Source: an uncultured Sphingomonadaceae bacterium (GTDB lineage: Bacteria > Pseudomonadota > Alphaproteobacteria > Sphingomonadales > Sphingomonadaceae). Taken from it: a stretch of 64,000 nt of DNA. Numbering within the stretch: the stretch's first letter is position 1; every line of letters begins with the position of its first letter. Below are positions 35,429-45,434 of the stretch, in pieces. The notes below the pieces were generated by a model. That model was not told where the DNA came from. It saw only the letters and a program-made list of their open reading frames with translations, and searched no databases. The stretch spans positions 823,327 through 887,326 of the forward strand of contig CANMWO010000002.1 of assembly GCA_947501695.1 (NCBI GenBank). The letters run 5' to 3'. A program made the position numbers and the translations under genes.

Positions 35429-36805
35429 TTAACATTCTACCAGATTGACAGCCAGACCACCCTGCGATGTTTCCTTGTAACGCTCGCTCATATCCAGACC
35501 GGTTTTGCGCATGGTTTCAATCACTTCGTCGAGACTGACGCGGTGCGTGCCATCGCCCATGATAGCTAGCCGCGCTGCTTCTATCGCTTTGACCGCACCA
35601 ACAGCATTGCGTTCGATACAGGGCACCTGGACCAGTCCGGCAACCGGATCACAGGTCAGTCCCAGATTATGCTCCATGCCGATCTCGGCGGCATTTTCAA
35701 CCTGTAAGGGTGTACCGCCCCAGGCCGCCGTCAGGCCAGCCGCCGCCATCGAACACGCAACACCGACTTCGCCCTGACAGCCAACTTCTGCGCCGGAGAT
35801 GGAGGCATTTTCCTTGAACAAAGACCCGATGGCAGCCGCGGTCAGGATAAATTTTTCAACGCCAGCAACATCGGCCTTGGGCGAAAAGCGCTCATAGAAA
35901 CGCAGCACCGACGGCACGATACCTGCCGCGCCATTGGTCGGGGCCGTGACCACTTTGCCGCCAGCGGCATTTTCTTCATTCACAGCCAATGCCCACAAGT
36001 TGACCCAATCGAGCACCGTCAAAGGGTCGGACAAAGCCCGCTCCTGCCGCTCCATCAATCGTGCGTGTATCAGGGGTGCGCGGCGTTTGACTTTCAAGCC
36101 GCCGGGCAAAATGCCGCCGGACTTAATCCCGCGGTCAATACAGGCCGACATCGCATCGGCGATCTGCTTTATGCCGGCACTGATATCTGCATCCGACTTG
36201 TCGACCCGTTCGTTATTGCGCATGATATCGGCGATGCACAGGCCTTTGGTCTTGGCAATCTCCAGCAGATCGTTGCCGGAACAAAAAGGATGCGGTACAT
36301 CCCAGAGTCCGCTTTCCGGATCATTGGCCCCAATCTGATCCTGGTCCAATATCGCGCCACCACCAACCGAGTAATAGACGCGGCTTGCCAGTTCCTCTTC
36401 ATTCTTAAAGGCTGTGAACCTCATGGCATTAGAGTGAAAATCAAGCCGTTTCCGTTGATCGAAGATGACATCCACTTCTTCATCAAAGGCGATATCCTGC
36501 ACGCCGCCCAATTTGATCCGCGCGCCACTTCTGATCTGATCAACCAGAGTATCGGCGGCATCCGGTTCGATATTCTCTGGTACTTGCCCCGATAATCCCA
36601 ACAAGATCGCGCGATCGGTCGCGTGCCCTTTACCGGTTAGGGCAAGCGAGCCGAATAGTTTCGTTTCTACCCTTGTGACTTGATCGAGCAGCGACTGATC
36701 GGCCAGCCGCGCCACAAAATTGGCCGCCGCCGACATCGGGCCCATCGTATGCGAGCTTGATGGCCCGACACCAATTTTGAACAGCTCAAATGTGCTAGCA
36801 ACCAC
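35429..36805 (-). CDS. sdaA: L-serine ammonia-lyase (iron-sulfur type)
   Basis: A 458-residue single-chain L-serine dehydratase that deaminates serine to pyruvate with a labile 4Fe-4S cluster. The N-terminal beta domain has VGPSSSHTMGPM. The alpha domain carries GCQGEVGVACSMAA and later CDPVAGLVQVPCIER, which contain the cluster cysteines. It starts just six bases after the DUF885 gene, so the two are probably co-transcribed. Length is normal for the bacterial one-chain type. Confidence 0.96.
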   Translation of the reverse strand: MVASTFELFKIGVGPSSSHTMGPMSAAANFVARLADQSLLDQVTRVETKLFGSLALTGKGHATDRAILLGLSGQVPENIEPDAADTLVDQIRSGARIKLGGVQDIAFDEEVDVIFDQRKRLDFHSNAMRFTAFKNEEELASRVYYSVGGGAILDQDQIGANDPESGLWDVPHPFCSGNDLLEIAKTKGLCIADIMRNNERVDKSDADISAGIKQIADAMSACIDRGIKSGGILPGGLKVKRRAPLIHARLMERQERALSDPLTVLDWVNLWALAVNEENAAGGKVVTAPTNGAAGIVPSVLRFYERFSPKADVAGVEKFILTAAAIGSLFKENASISGAEVGCQGEVGVACSMAAAGLTAAWGGTPLQVENAAEIGMEHNLGLTCDPVAGLVQVPCIERNAVGAVKAIEAARLAIMGDGTHRVSLDEVIETMRKTGLDMSERYKETSQGGLAVNLVEC

Positions 36806-36811
36806 GGCCTG

Positions 36812-38668
36812 TTAAGACTTTTTCGTCGCAGCTATCCATTGTTCAACCATGGTCTCCAATATGCTCAGTGGCACCGAGCCGCCGCCGAGCACCGTGTCAT
36901 GAAAACCCCTTATGTCGAAATCATCGCCAAGCTCTTTTTCCGCCTTGGCGCGCAGTTCCTGAATTTTCAGCATGCCGATTTTATAGCTGGTCGCCTGACC
37001 CGGCATCACCAGATAACGCCGCACTTCGCTGCGCACCGCGGTTTCTGGAATTGGTGAATTGGCGAGGAAATATGCCACTGCCTTTTCTTCGCTCCAACCT
37101 TTGGTGTGCAGTCCGGTATCCACGACCAACCGGATCGCGCGCCATATCTCCGTCGTTAACCGGCCAAAGTCGGAATAGGGGTCTTCATATGCGCCCATTT
37201 CTTTCGACAATAATTCCGAATAGAGCGCCCATCCTTCGCCAAAGGCCGGAATATAGCCGCCCTGCGCACGGAATTTTGGAATGCCCGTCAGTTCCTGCGC
37301 AATCGAGCTTTGCATATGGTGGCCGGGATTGCCTTCATGATAGGCAATCACTTCAAGACTGTGGATCGGCATGGCGCGCATATCGGACAAATGTGCATAA
37401 TAGGTGCCGGGGCGTGTCCCGTCAGGAGTACCCGGGCGATAATGCTGGGCAGCCCCGTCTTGTTCCCGGAAAGGCTCCACCCGTTTCACCACTAAGTCCG
37501 CTTTTGGCAGGGTTCCGAAAAAATCAGGCAAGCGCGTTTTGATGAACGCCAAATGCTTTTCGGCCGTATCAATATAATCCTGCGCGCCCTTGTCATCTTC
37601 CGAGAAATAAAATTGATCATCTTCACGCAAGAAAGTGAAGAAGGATTGCAGGTCGCCTTCGAAATTGACCTTGTCCTTGATCGCTTCCATTTCGCTGCGA
37701 ATACGTGCGACTTCGGAAAGACCGATAGTGTGAATGGCCTCAGCGGTCAGGTCAGTCGTCGTCTGATTGTTGAGGCGGTAATTATAGAAAGCTTCGCCGT
37801 TGGGCAGTTCAGACACACCAAAGGATTCTGCTTTTGTATTTGGCAAGTCCTGTTTGAACCAGGCGATGATCCGCTCATAGGCTGGCTTCAGCGAACCGGT
37901 AAGCGCCAGCCGTGCTTGTTCTTTCAGTTCATCCGAGCGGGCTTGGGTGATCGTGTTTGCTTCCACAAGCGCGGCCAATTTACTTTCGGTCGCCTCCCAC
38001 AAAGCCGACGAACTGCCGGTATCAAATGGCGCACCGGTCGTGATTTTTTCGGACTGCTCGATTACCCCTTCATAAGCGAAGCGTGGCGGGCGGGTGCCCG
38101 ACTCGGCATTCGCCTGAGCCCTCGTGAGAAGCTGGTCCAGCGCCCTTGCGCTGCCTTTCAGCCGTTCAATGAAAGCGACCATGTCGGACTCGCTGGCGAC
38201 CCGGTGCTGGTTGATCAAAAAGGTCGGGAAGAAAGACTGCTGACCGTTAAACTGGTGCAGGACATAACCATTCTGACGAAACGGTACGCCGGCCTCGGCC
38301 TGCTCCAGCCGGAACAGCCACATGTCCCAGGAGATCTGCGCATCCGGCGTTAGTTTCTCATAGTCAAAGTCACGCTTCATCTCGGCCGTCGCCACGCGCA
38401 TCCATGCGAGTTGACGGTCGGCGGCTTCAATCGAATAATCGTCAATCTTGTCATAAGCAGTCCGGCGACCCAACAAAGTCTGACGGATTGGACTAAAAGC
38501 CAGCTGTTCTTCAAATTTATTATCGAACCAGATGTTGAGACGATCTGTCTCGGTCTCCATCGCATCCTCGACTGCAGGCGCAGCATTTTGCGCATGAACC
38601 GCGGGAGCAGCGACTGCGATCCCCGCCATTGTGGTGGAAGCCAATATTAGTTTGAGAAACTTAGTCAT
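36812..38668 (-). CDS. Exported DUF885-family metallopeptidase-like protein
   Basis: A 618-residue protein with a signal peptide (about 1-26, ending VHA) and a DUF885 domain. The hallmark YHEGNPGHHMQSS resembles a zinc-peptidase active site (HExxxGHH), and EGWALYSELL follows at the usual distance with a second Glu ligand. DUF885 proteins are related to M3/M32-like helical peptidases; peptidase activity is inferred. It is followed closely by sdaA, so peptide breakdown feeding serine use is an attractive but unproved link. Confidence 0.9.
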   Translation of the reverse strand: MTKFLKLILASTTMAGIAVAAPAVHAQNAAPAVEDAMETETDRLNIWFDNKFEEQLAFSPIRQTLLGRRTAYDKIDDYSIEAADRQLAWMRVATAEMKRDFDYEKLTPDAQISWDMWLFRLEQAEAGVPFRQNGYVLHQFNGQQSFFPTFLINQHRVASESDMVAFIERLKGSARALDQLLTRAQANAESGTRPPRFAYEGVIEQSEKITTGAPFDTGSSSALWEATESKLAALVEANTITQARSDELKEQARLALTGSLKPAYERIIAWFKQDLPNTKAESFGVSELPNGEAFYNYRLNNQTTTDLTAEAIHTIGLSEVARIRSEMEAIKDKVNFEGDLQSFFTFLREDDQFYFSEDDKGAQDYIDTAEKHLAFIKTRLPDFFGTLPKADLVVKRVEPFREQDGAAQHYRPGTPDGTRPGTYYAHLSDMRAMPIHSLEVIAYHEGNPGHHMQSSIAQELTGIPKFRAQGGYIPAFGEGWALYSELLSKEMGAYEDPYSDFGRLTTEIWRAIRLVVDTGLHTKGWSEEKAVAYFLANSPIPETAVRSEVRRYLVMPGQATSYKIGMLKIQELRAKAEKELGDDFDIRGFHDTVLGGGSVPLSILETMVEQWIAATKKS

Positions 38669-38805
38669 GCTATCTGATCCCTGCGCAAGAAGTTACACTA
38701 GCAACTGCATGGCATATCCTAGCAAGTTTGCAAACGCTGCTCGAAATGCTCAAAGTTTTGCAGGAATATAAATTCTATCGACGGTTAGAAGATACATGAA
38801 TGTTT

Positions 38806-39969
38806 CTAATTTGCTGTTTCCGGCTGTTCACACACGGTTTTTGTTGGGTCTGATGATCGTCCTGAATTCATTTGCGAGTAGCTGCGGCAATCGCAGCGAT
38901 CTTCAGCTCTTTGGGGTTTTTTCAAAGCCTCTAATACGTCTTGGCAATATCCCCCCTGCCCATGTGCTTGCCATAACGCGACATCGTTGGGCGAGTTAAA
39001 TCCTGCGTATTTGATTACACCCTTTTCCCTGCCAATGCTGAACCGATGGCCAACCTGACTGCTTAAACCAATAGATAATAACGGTACTATATCCCGCTCA
39101 TTATCAATACTGATCATTCGCTCTGCAATTTTTTCGTCTGCATATATAGCCCAATGATCCCGTGCGCCTGTCGGCGGATTAAGACCAGCTGCGCTATCTT
39201 TACGGGTATAGATGGACTGGGGAGTCGCAAAACCAATGATCGCTTCGAGTTTATAGGGCCAGTTATCCTGATAGCCGACTTTGGCAGGTCCATCCTTTTC
39301 CTGACGTTTAATTTCCAAACCATCAAATGCCGGACCGAGTAGTATCGCGATACCGGCACCTCGACTATGCCCAGAAACTACAATTCTTATTTTATTCCCA
39401 GTGCCATCCGAAATTGAGTTATCAGCGACAAACTTACTCAATTTACTTGGACTTTGCTTGGCTTCGCTTTCATTTATATCAAACTCGTTGTGCTTTAACA
39501 CGCGTCCGATGACATTCAACGCGCCGCTCCGAAATCCTGCGTGACCTGGAGGCGTATAATAGTATCCATCGCGCCATTTTGTTGCATAATAGCTGATCTT
39601 AGCGTTCTCATACCAGTCACGCTTGCTTTCACTTCCTGTGATAACAACGAATACCCTATTGCTTTGTGCTTTCCCGACTAGAAAAACATCCGTCGTGTCA
39701 CCAAACAAGCCGAATTTCGCTTTAATATAAGCAGCTTCATATCCTAGGTCGCGAAGCCTTTTTTCACCTTCTGTTTTCTTGAACTTTTCATAGGTAGGCG
39801 ATAACATTTCAGCAGATTCTGCAATGATGTGGCAAGCATCGGGTATTTCTGCCAGTTGCTGACATGATATGTGAATCGGGTCACCAGAATTTGGAGTTGC
39901 TCCATTTGCTGTATTAAAAGATACTAGGAACACAGCTATTAACAGTGTAATTATTCTCATTATTATCAC
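38806..39969 (-). CDS. Secreted alpha/beta-hydrolase, class 3 lipase-like
   Basis: A 387-residue exported protein: signal peptide (about 1-23, ending ANG), then a lipase-like region with the nucleophile elbow SGHSRGAG (Ser at about 202) and VFVVITGSESKRDWYEN before it, similar to fungal-type class 3 lipases and Mbeg1-like proteins. Several cysteines could form disulfides. The gene and both its flanks are visibly richer in A and T than neighbours and use codons such as ATA more often, suggesting recent acquisition. It is a single gene with no partner on its strand. The substrate is unknown. Confidence 0.75.
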   Translation of the reverse strand: MIIMRIITLLIAVFLVSFNTANGATPNSGDPIHISCQQLAEIPDACHIIAESAEMLSPTYEKFKKTEGEKRLRDLGYEAAYIKAKFGLFGDTTDVFLVGKAQSNRVFVVITGSESKRDWYENAKISYYATKWRDGYYYTPPGHAGFRSGALNVIGRVLKHNEFDINESEAKQSPSKLSKFVADNSISDGTGNKIRIVVSGHSRGAGIAILLGPAFDGLEIKRQEKDGPAKVGYQDNWPYKLEAIIGFATPQSIYTRKDSAAGLNPPTGARDHWAIYADEKIAERMISIDNERDIVPLLSIGLSSQVGHRFSIGREKGVIKYAGFNSPNDVALWQAHGQGGYCQDVLEALKKPQRAEDRCDCRSYSQMNSGRSSDPTKTVCEQPETAN

Positions 39970-40020
39970 CCCCCTTTGTAGTATTATGGGAAATAGTTAG
40001 CATAATTATTTCATTAAAAC

Positions 40021-40053
40021 AAAAAAAGGGGCCGGAAGTTTCCTTCCAGCCCC
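40021..40053 (-). terminator. Intrinsic terminator of groES-groEL
   Basis: Read on the minus strand: GGGGC and GGAAG paired with CTTCC and GCCCC (one internal A-C mismatch), a 4-base loop, then seven T residues. It lies 35 bases after the groEL stop. Confidence 0.9.
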
Positions 40054-40088
40054 TCTTGTGAGTTTCAGCGTTAGCCGGGTGGTTGGGT

Positions 40089-41759
<1,671 letters not shown>

Positions 41760-41794
41760 TTATGAGATTTGAATATATATGTGAAAAAGCGGGA

Positions 41795-42085
41795 TTACTT
41801 CTCGATGATGCCGAGAATATCGCTTTCTTTCATGATGATCAGGTCTTCACCTTCAACGGTGACTTCCGTGCCGGACCATTTGCCGAACAAGATGCTGTCG
41901 CCTTTTTTGACGTCGAGAGCAGTGGTTTTGCCATTGTCGTCTTTCAAACCGGAACCAACGGCAACAACTTTGCCTTCGGATGGCTTTTCTTGCGCGCTAT
42001 CTGGAATGATAATGCCGCCAGCGGTTTTCGCATCCGCCTCTATGCGGCGAACCAGTACACGATCATGTAGTGGACGAAATTTCAT
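41795..42085 (-). CDS. groES: Co-chaperonin GroES (Hsp10)
   Basis: A 96-residue GroES starting [20 protein letters not shown], with the mobile loop around [15 protein letters not shown]. An AGGGA ribosome-binding site sits about seven bases before the ATG at 42085; a longer in-frame reading adds seven codons that do not fit. It is the first gene of the groESL operon. Confidence 0.97.
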   Translation of the reverse strand: MKFRPLHDRVLVRRIEADAKTAGGIIIPDSAQEKPSEGKVVAVGSGLKDDNGKTTALDVKKGDSILFGKWSGTEVTVEGEDLIIMKESDILGIIEK

Positions 42086-42168
42086 ATGTTTCCCTTTCTT
42101 GTCCAAATTATCTTTCTTGCGGCGCCGCTCCTTTAGCCTGGGCCATCAAGAATCTATTCAATGGAGGA

Positions 42169-42195
42169 TTAGCACTCACTTGAGTCGAGTGCTAA
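42169..42195. promoter_or_regulatory. CIRCE operator (HrcA binding site)
   Basis: A perfect match to the CIRCE consensus, TTAGCACTC - 9 bases - GAGTGCTAA, 84 bases upstream of groES. HrcA binds it and represses groESL until heat shock. No hrcA gene is in the window. Confidence 0.96.
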
Positions 42196-42337
42196 CGACG
42201 CCCATATGGGCTATTGTGAGAGATCGTCAAGGCTTTGCGACAAATTTTCTAGATTCTTTTTCTTGCCTGTGTTCGCTAGAAAAAAGCCGTTTCTGAACAG
42301 CAGCACTTCGCTTTTCTACAATCACGAAAAAAGAAAT

Positions 42338-42363
42338 GTAACCAATTAAGCGGCAGCCGCGAA
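42338..42363 (+). promoter_or_regulatory. Putative SigF-type ECF promoter of the bufferin operon
   Basis: GTAACC (42338-42343), exactly 16 bases, then CGAA (42360-42363). This equals the motif recalled for the Caulobacter SigF regulon. It lies 65 bases before bufA, the first gene of an operon that itself encodes an ECF sigma factor, so autoregulation is expected. With the CIRCE site it fills the 343-base divergent gap between groES and bufA. Confidence 0.75.
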
Positions 42364-42428
42364 ACAGTTGGTGAGCCTGCTCGACATGCTCAACCCCATT
42401 ACCCAATCCCCTAGAAGAGGAAATTTAA

Positions 42429-42725
42429 ATGTCCAACTCCATGATCAAAGCTACTGCCGCTGCTGCTGCCCTCGCTGCCGCTGCGACCATCGCAATTTCG
42501 CCAACCACTGCTGTTGCAGCTGGCGCAAAAGAAAAATGTTTCGGTATCGCACTGAAAGGCAAGAATGATTGTGCCGCAGGACCAGGTACAAGCTGTGCTG
42601 GTACATCAACCGCAAATTATCAGGGCAATGCCTGGAAATACACGGCCAAAGGTGCCTGCGTTAAAGCCGGTGGTTCATTGACCGCGAAAAAAGGCAATAG
42701 GAAGCCAGTGCCTCAGAAAGGCTAA
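42429..42725 (+). CDS. bufA: BufA1-type periplasmic bufferin precursor (DUF2282)
   Basis: A 98-residue precursor: N-terminal signal region (about 1-31, Ala-rich, ending AVAA) and a short mature part with four cysteines at 37, 48, 56 and 77, in the characteristic [20 protein letters not shown] then SCAGTS pattern. Bufferins are ribosomal peptides whose cysteines are oxidised by a DUF692/MNIO enzyme to 5-thiooxazoles; in Caulobacter the products bind copper and protect against it. Metal binding here is inferred from the family. An AGAGGAAA site precedes the ATG. It is the first and probably the most highly expressed gene of the operon. Confidence 0.92.
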   Translation: MSNSMIKATAAAAALAAAATIAISPTTAVAAGAKEKCFGIALKGKNDCAAGPGTSCAGTSTANYQGNAWKYTAKGACVKAGGSLTAKKGNRKPVPQKG

Positions 42726-42736
42726 TCGTCCTTTGG

Positions 42737-42770
42737 TCACGTCCAAGCCTCTGGCGCGAAACGTGATTTT
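42737..42770 (+). terminator. Weak hairpin with T-run between bufA and bufB
   Basis: TCACGT (42737-42742) pairs with ACGTGA (42761-42766), followed by TTTT. The stem is only six bases, so it is more likely a partial stop or a 3'-end stabiliser than a full terminator, and could make bufA mRNA exceed that of the downstream genes. Confidence 0.4.
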
Positions 42771-42827
42771 AAGCTAAGTTTTGCGGATGTTCCTTATATC
42801 CAAGCCTCAAATTTTGATCTGTCCGTT

Positions 42828-43712
42828 ATGACAACGCCTATGTCTCACTCCCTCCCTCCATCAGGTGGCATAGGTCTGAAGTCGGTACATTATAATGATG
42901 TATTGTCTGAGGAAGACGGATCGAAGAAACCCGGATGGGTAGAGGTGCATCCGCAGAATTACTTCGGTGATGGTGGTCCGCTACATCGTTGGTTGACCGC
43001 CATCGCCGAAGACTATCCTTTGAGCTTTCACAGCGTCGGGCTCTCGCTCGGTTCTGCGGATGGCCTGAACCAATATGATCTCGATAAAATTGCCGATCTT
43101 TGTGAGCGCTATCAACCAGCCATGGTCTCCGACCATCTGAGCTGGAGCGGCAATGCCCATGATCGTTATCCCGATCTGCTCCCCATTCCCTACACGCAAG
43201 AAGCGCTCGATCATTTCTCCGCGCAAATTGATAAAGTACAGGATCGTCTGAAACGCCCGATGCTGATCGAGAATCCGTCCCGTTATCTCAGCTACCGTGA
43301 TGACGAGATGAGCGAGACGGACTTTATCTCTGCGCTTTGCAAGCAAGCCGGCTGCGGGCTGCTGTTCGATATCAACAATGTCGAAGTGACGGCGACGAAT
43401 GTCGGGCTGGACATGGAAGCCTATATTGATGCAATTGACCCCGATATTGTCGGCGAGATGCATTTGGCCGGTCATGCCCGCGAAGATCATGAAAGCGGTC
43501 CTTTGCTGATTGACGATCATGGTTCAATTGTCAGCGATGTGACCTGGCGACTTTATGAGCGTTTCATCAAACGCGCTGGTCCCAAACCGACACTGATCGA
43601 GTGGGACACCGATATTCCCGCTTATGATGTGCTGATGGCTGAAGTTACGAAAGTGGAAACCGTGCTCGGCAGCCATGTTTTGAACGAGGGTCAACATGCC
43701 ATCGCTAGCTGA
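42828..43712 (+). CDS. bufB: MNIO-family bufferin maturase (DUF692)
   Basis: A 294-residue TIM-barrel enzyme of the multinuclear non-haem iron-dependent oxidase family. Likely metal ligands are seen in the usual segments: VEVHPQNYF (H41), SFHSVGLSLG (H68), VSDHLSW (D102, H103), LIENPSRYL (E148), LLFDINNVEVT (D181), EMHLAGH (E210, H212, H216), DDHG (H231) and TLIEWDTDIP (E258). Such enzymes use mixed-valent iron and oxygen to turn precursor cysteines into thiooxazoles or related groups. Its substrate should be BufA just upstream. The end overlaps bufC by 17 bases. Confidence 0.94.
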   Translation: MTTPMSHSLPPSGGIGLKSVHYNDVLSEEDGSKKPGWVEVHPQNYFGDGGPLHRWLTAIAEDYPLSFHSVGLSLGSADGLNQYDLDKIADLCERYQPAMVSDHLSWSGNAHDRYPDLLPIPYTQEALDHFSAQIDKVQDRLKRPMLIENPSRYLSYRDDEMSETDFISALCKQAGCGLLFDINNVEVTATNVGLDMEAYIDAIDPDIVGEMHLAGHAREDHESGPLLIDDHGSIVSDVTWRLYERFIKRAGPKPTLIEWDTDIPAYDVLMAEVTKVETVLGSHVLNEGQHAIAS

Positions 43713-44418
43713 CGGTCAATCGCGTTTCATTGCCTGTCTGCAGAAAGGGCCGGGGCATTTCCCAGATGATCTGTTCTCGGAAGATGCCGCGCGCGCGCTT
43801 CTTGGTCTCAAAGCCCATGCCAACACCGTTTCTCATGCGCGGCTCGTAGCACTCGAAAATGCCTATCCCAAATTGCATGAGCATATGGGGCATGAGTCTT
43901 TTCACACCATTTCGCGGGATTATATCGAGCAGGATCATATCCTAACCTGCGATATGAATACTATCGCGGCGAAATTTGCGGATTTTCTAGCCAAACGCGG
44001 TTTTAACGAAACAGAAGTCGATCTAGCCCGGATCGAATGGGCCTGGATTAAAAGCTATCATAGCGCCGAGGCACAGCCGCTTGCGCTCAATGACATTGCC
44101 ACGCTGGACGAAGAAAACCTGCTTGGCCTTGAAATCGGCGCGCATCCGGCGATGCGGCTGATTAACCTAACTGGTGCGCTTTCTGCTGAACTATCCGAAC
44201 TGGGCGAAGATACCCCCGACGCCCTTATGGTCGCCCGCCCGGAAGCCGAGGTTCTCTTTCACCCGCTGACCCAGTTAGAGCATGATATTGCAGAAAAAAT
44301 TGCAAATATTTCCACAATGGGTAACCTTTTGGCTGAAGCCATCGAACTGGGTGGTGAAGACACTGCAATGGAGCGACTTATCAAGCTCATCCAAAGCGGC
44401 GTGATAATAAGATTATGA
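43696..44418 (+). CDS. bufC: BufC/HvfC-family partner protein (DUF2063)
   Basis: A 240-residue protein whose N-terminal ~90 residues are the DUF2063 domain (FIACLQKGPGHFPDDLFSED, ENAYPKLHEHMGHESFHTIS, RDYIEQ). In MNIO systems this protein binds both precursor and maturase and acts as the recognition partner. The C-terminal part (about 120-240) is more variable and mainly helical. Its start lies inside the end of bufB, implying tight translational coupling and a fixed ratio. The older label 'putative DNA-binding' has no support in the sequence. Confidence 0.9.
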   Translation: MPSLADGQSRFIACLQKGPGHFPDDLFSEDAARALLGLKAHANTVSHARLVALENAYPKLHEHMGHESFHTISRDYIEQDHILTCDMNTIAAKFADFLAKRGFNETEVDLARIEWAWIKSYHSAEAQPLALNDIATLDEENLLGLEIGAHPAMRLINLTGALSAELSELGEDTPDALMVARPEAEVLFHPLTQLEHDIAEKIANISTMGNLLAEAIELGGEDTAMERLIKLIQSGVIIRL

Positions 44419-44443
44419 TATAGATTTTAGCGGGGAAGAAAAC

Positions 44444-44884
44444 ATGATGAACCTGATTAAAAAAGCAATTGGCCTTGTAAGCGGCGCCTTTCCAGAAGCC
44501 ATCGCCTTACTCTTTGCTCGTGTGGCTCTTGCCGGAATTTTCTGGCGGTCAGCGCGCACCAAAGTAGAAGATGGCAGCTTTCTGACAATGAAAGAACTCA
44601 CCGTAGATCTGTTCCGCGATGAATATGGCATGCCCTTTCCAGAGATAACCGGCCTGATCGCAACCTATGCTGAGCATTTCTTCCCGATCCTCTTGGTACT
44701 GGGACTAGCAACACGCTTTGGAGCCGCCGGACTGCTCGTTATGACCCTGGTCATCCAGTTTTTCGTCTATCCTGAAGCATGGTGGTCCGTACACATTGTC
44801 TGGGTAGCATTAGCAGCAATCCTGATTACCCGTGGCGGCGGTCTGTTCTCCCTCGACAAGCTGGTCGGCGGGAAACTGGGCTAA
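44444..44884 (+). CDS. DoxX-family membrane protein of the bufferin operon
   Basis: A 146-residue inner-membrane protein with four hydrophobic helices and the DoxX signature ARVALAGIFWRSARTKVED near the start and YAEHFFPILLVLGLATRFGA in the middle. DoxX proteins are frequent fourth members of bufferin operons (BufD position). Their exact role is unknown; a part in redox handling or in metal/bufferin passage has been suggested. It follows bufC after 25 bases. Confidence 0.88.
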   Translation: MMNLIKKAIGLVSGAFPEAIALLFARVALAGIFWRSARTKVEDGSFLTMKELTVDLFRDEYGMPFPEITGLIATYAEHFFPILLVLGLATRFGAAGLLVMTLVIQFFVYPEAWWSVHIVWVALAAILITRGGGLFSLDKLVGGKLG

Positions 44885-44908
44885 GCTGGGAAGCCGGGGA
44901 GAGCAGCC

Positions 44909-45433
44909 ATGATCGCCAATGAAGAAACATTGCGTCACTTGATGGTCAAAGCGCAGGGCGGTGACAAGCAATGCTATACAAGCTTGCTGACCGAGTGCGA
45001 AAAATGGTTGCGGCGCTATTATGCACGCAAGATCAATCCGGCAGAAGTCGATGATCTGGTGCAGGAAACGTTGATCTCGTTGCACCGCAAACGGGCCAGC
45101 TATGATCCGACCAAAGCGTTTCTGCCCTGGCTCGCGGCCATCGGACGCTATCGCTGGATTGACGGCCTGCGCAAAATCTACCGCCACGAACATGGCGAAC
45201 TGAATGAAGAACTGGTTGCTGACCCTCAGGACGAGGATGTGACCGCCAAGGTGAGTTTGGAACGTTTGCTGGGCATGATCCCGGAAAAACAAGCAGGCGT
45301 TATCGCTATGGTAAAAATTGAAGGACTAAGCATTGCCGAAGCCGCGGCAAAAACCGGCCAGTCGGAATCACTGGTGAAAGTAAATATCCATCGGGGGCTC
45401 AAAAAAATGAGCGCCCTTATCGAGAGTGAATAG
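44909..45433 (+). CDS. sigF: ECF sigma factor, SigF-like
   Basis: A 174-residue sigma-70 family protein with region 2 (DDLVQETLISLHRKRASYD, PWLAAIGRYRWIDGLRK) and region 4 (LLGMIPEKQAGVIAMVKIEG, LSIAEAAAKTGQSESLVKVN). It is followed at once by an NrsF-type membrane anti-sigma gene, as in Caulobacter sigF-nrsF, which responds to heavy metals. The promoter at 42338-42363 fits its expected recognition motif. The start is 25 bases after the DoxX gene, so it is in the same operon. Confidence 0.9.
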   Translation: MIANEETLRHLMVKAQGGDKQCYTSLLTECEKWLRRYYARKINPAEVDDLVQETLISLHRKRASYDPTKAFLPWLAAIGRYRWIDGLRKIYRHEHGELNEELVADPQDEDVTAKVSLERLLGMIPEKQAGVIAMVKIEGLSIAEAAAKTGQSESLVKVNIHRGLKKMSALIESE

Positions 45434-45434
45434 C

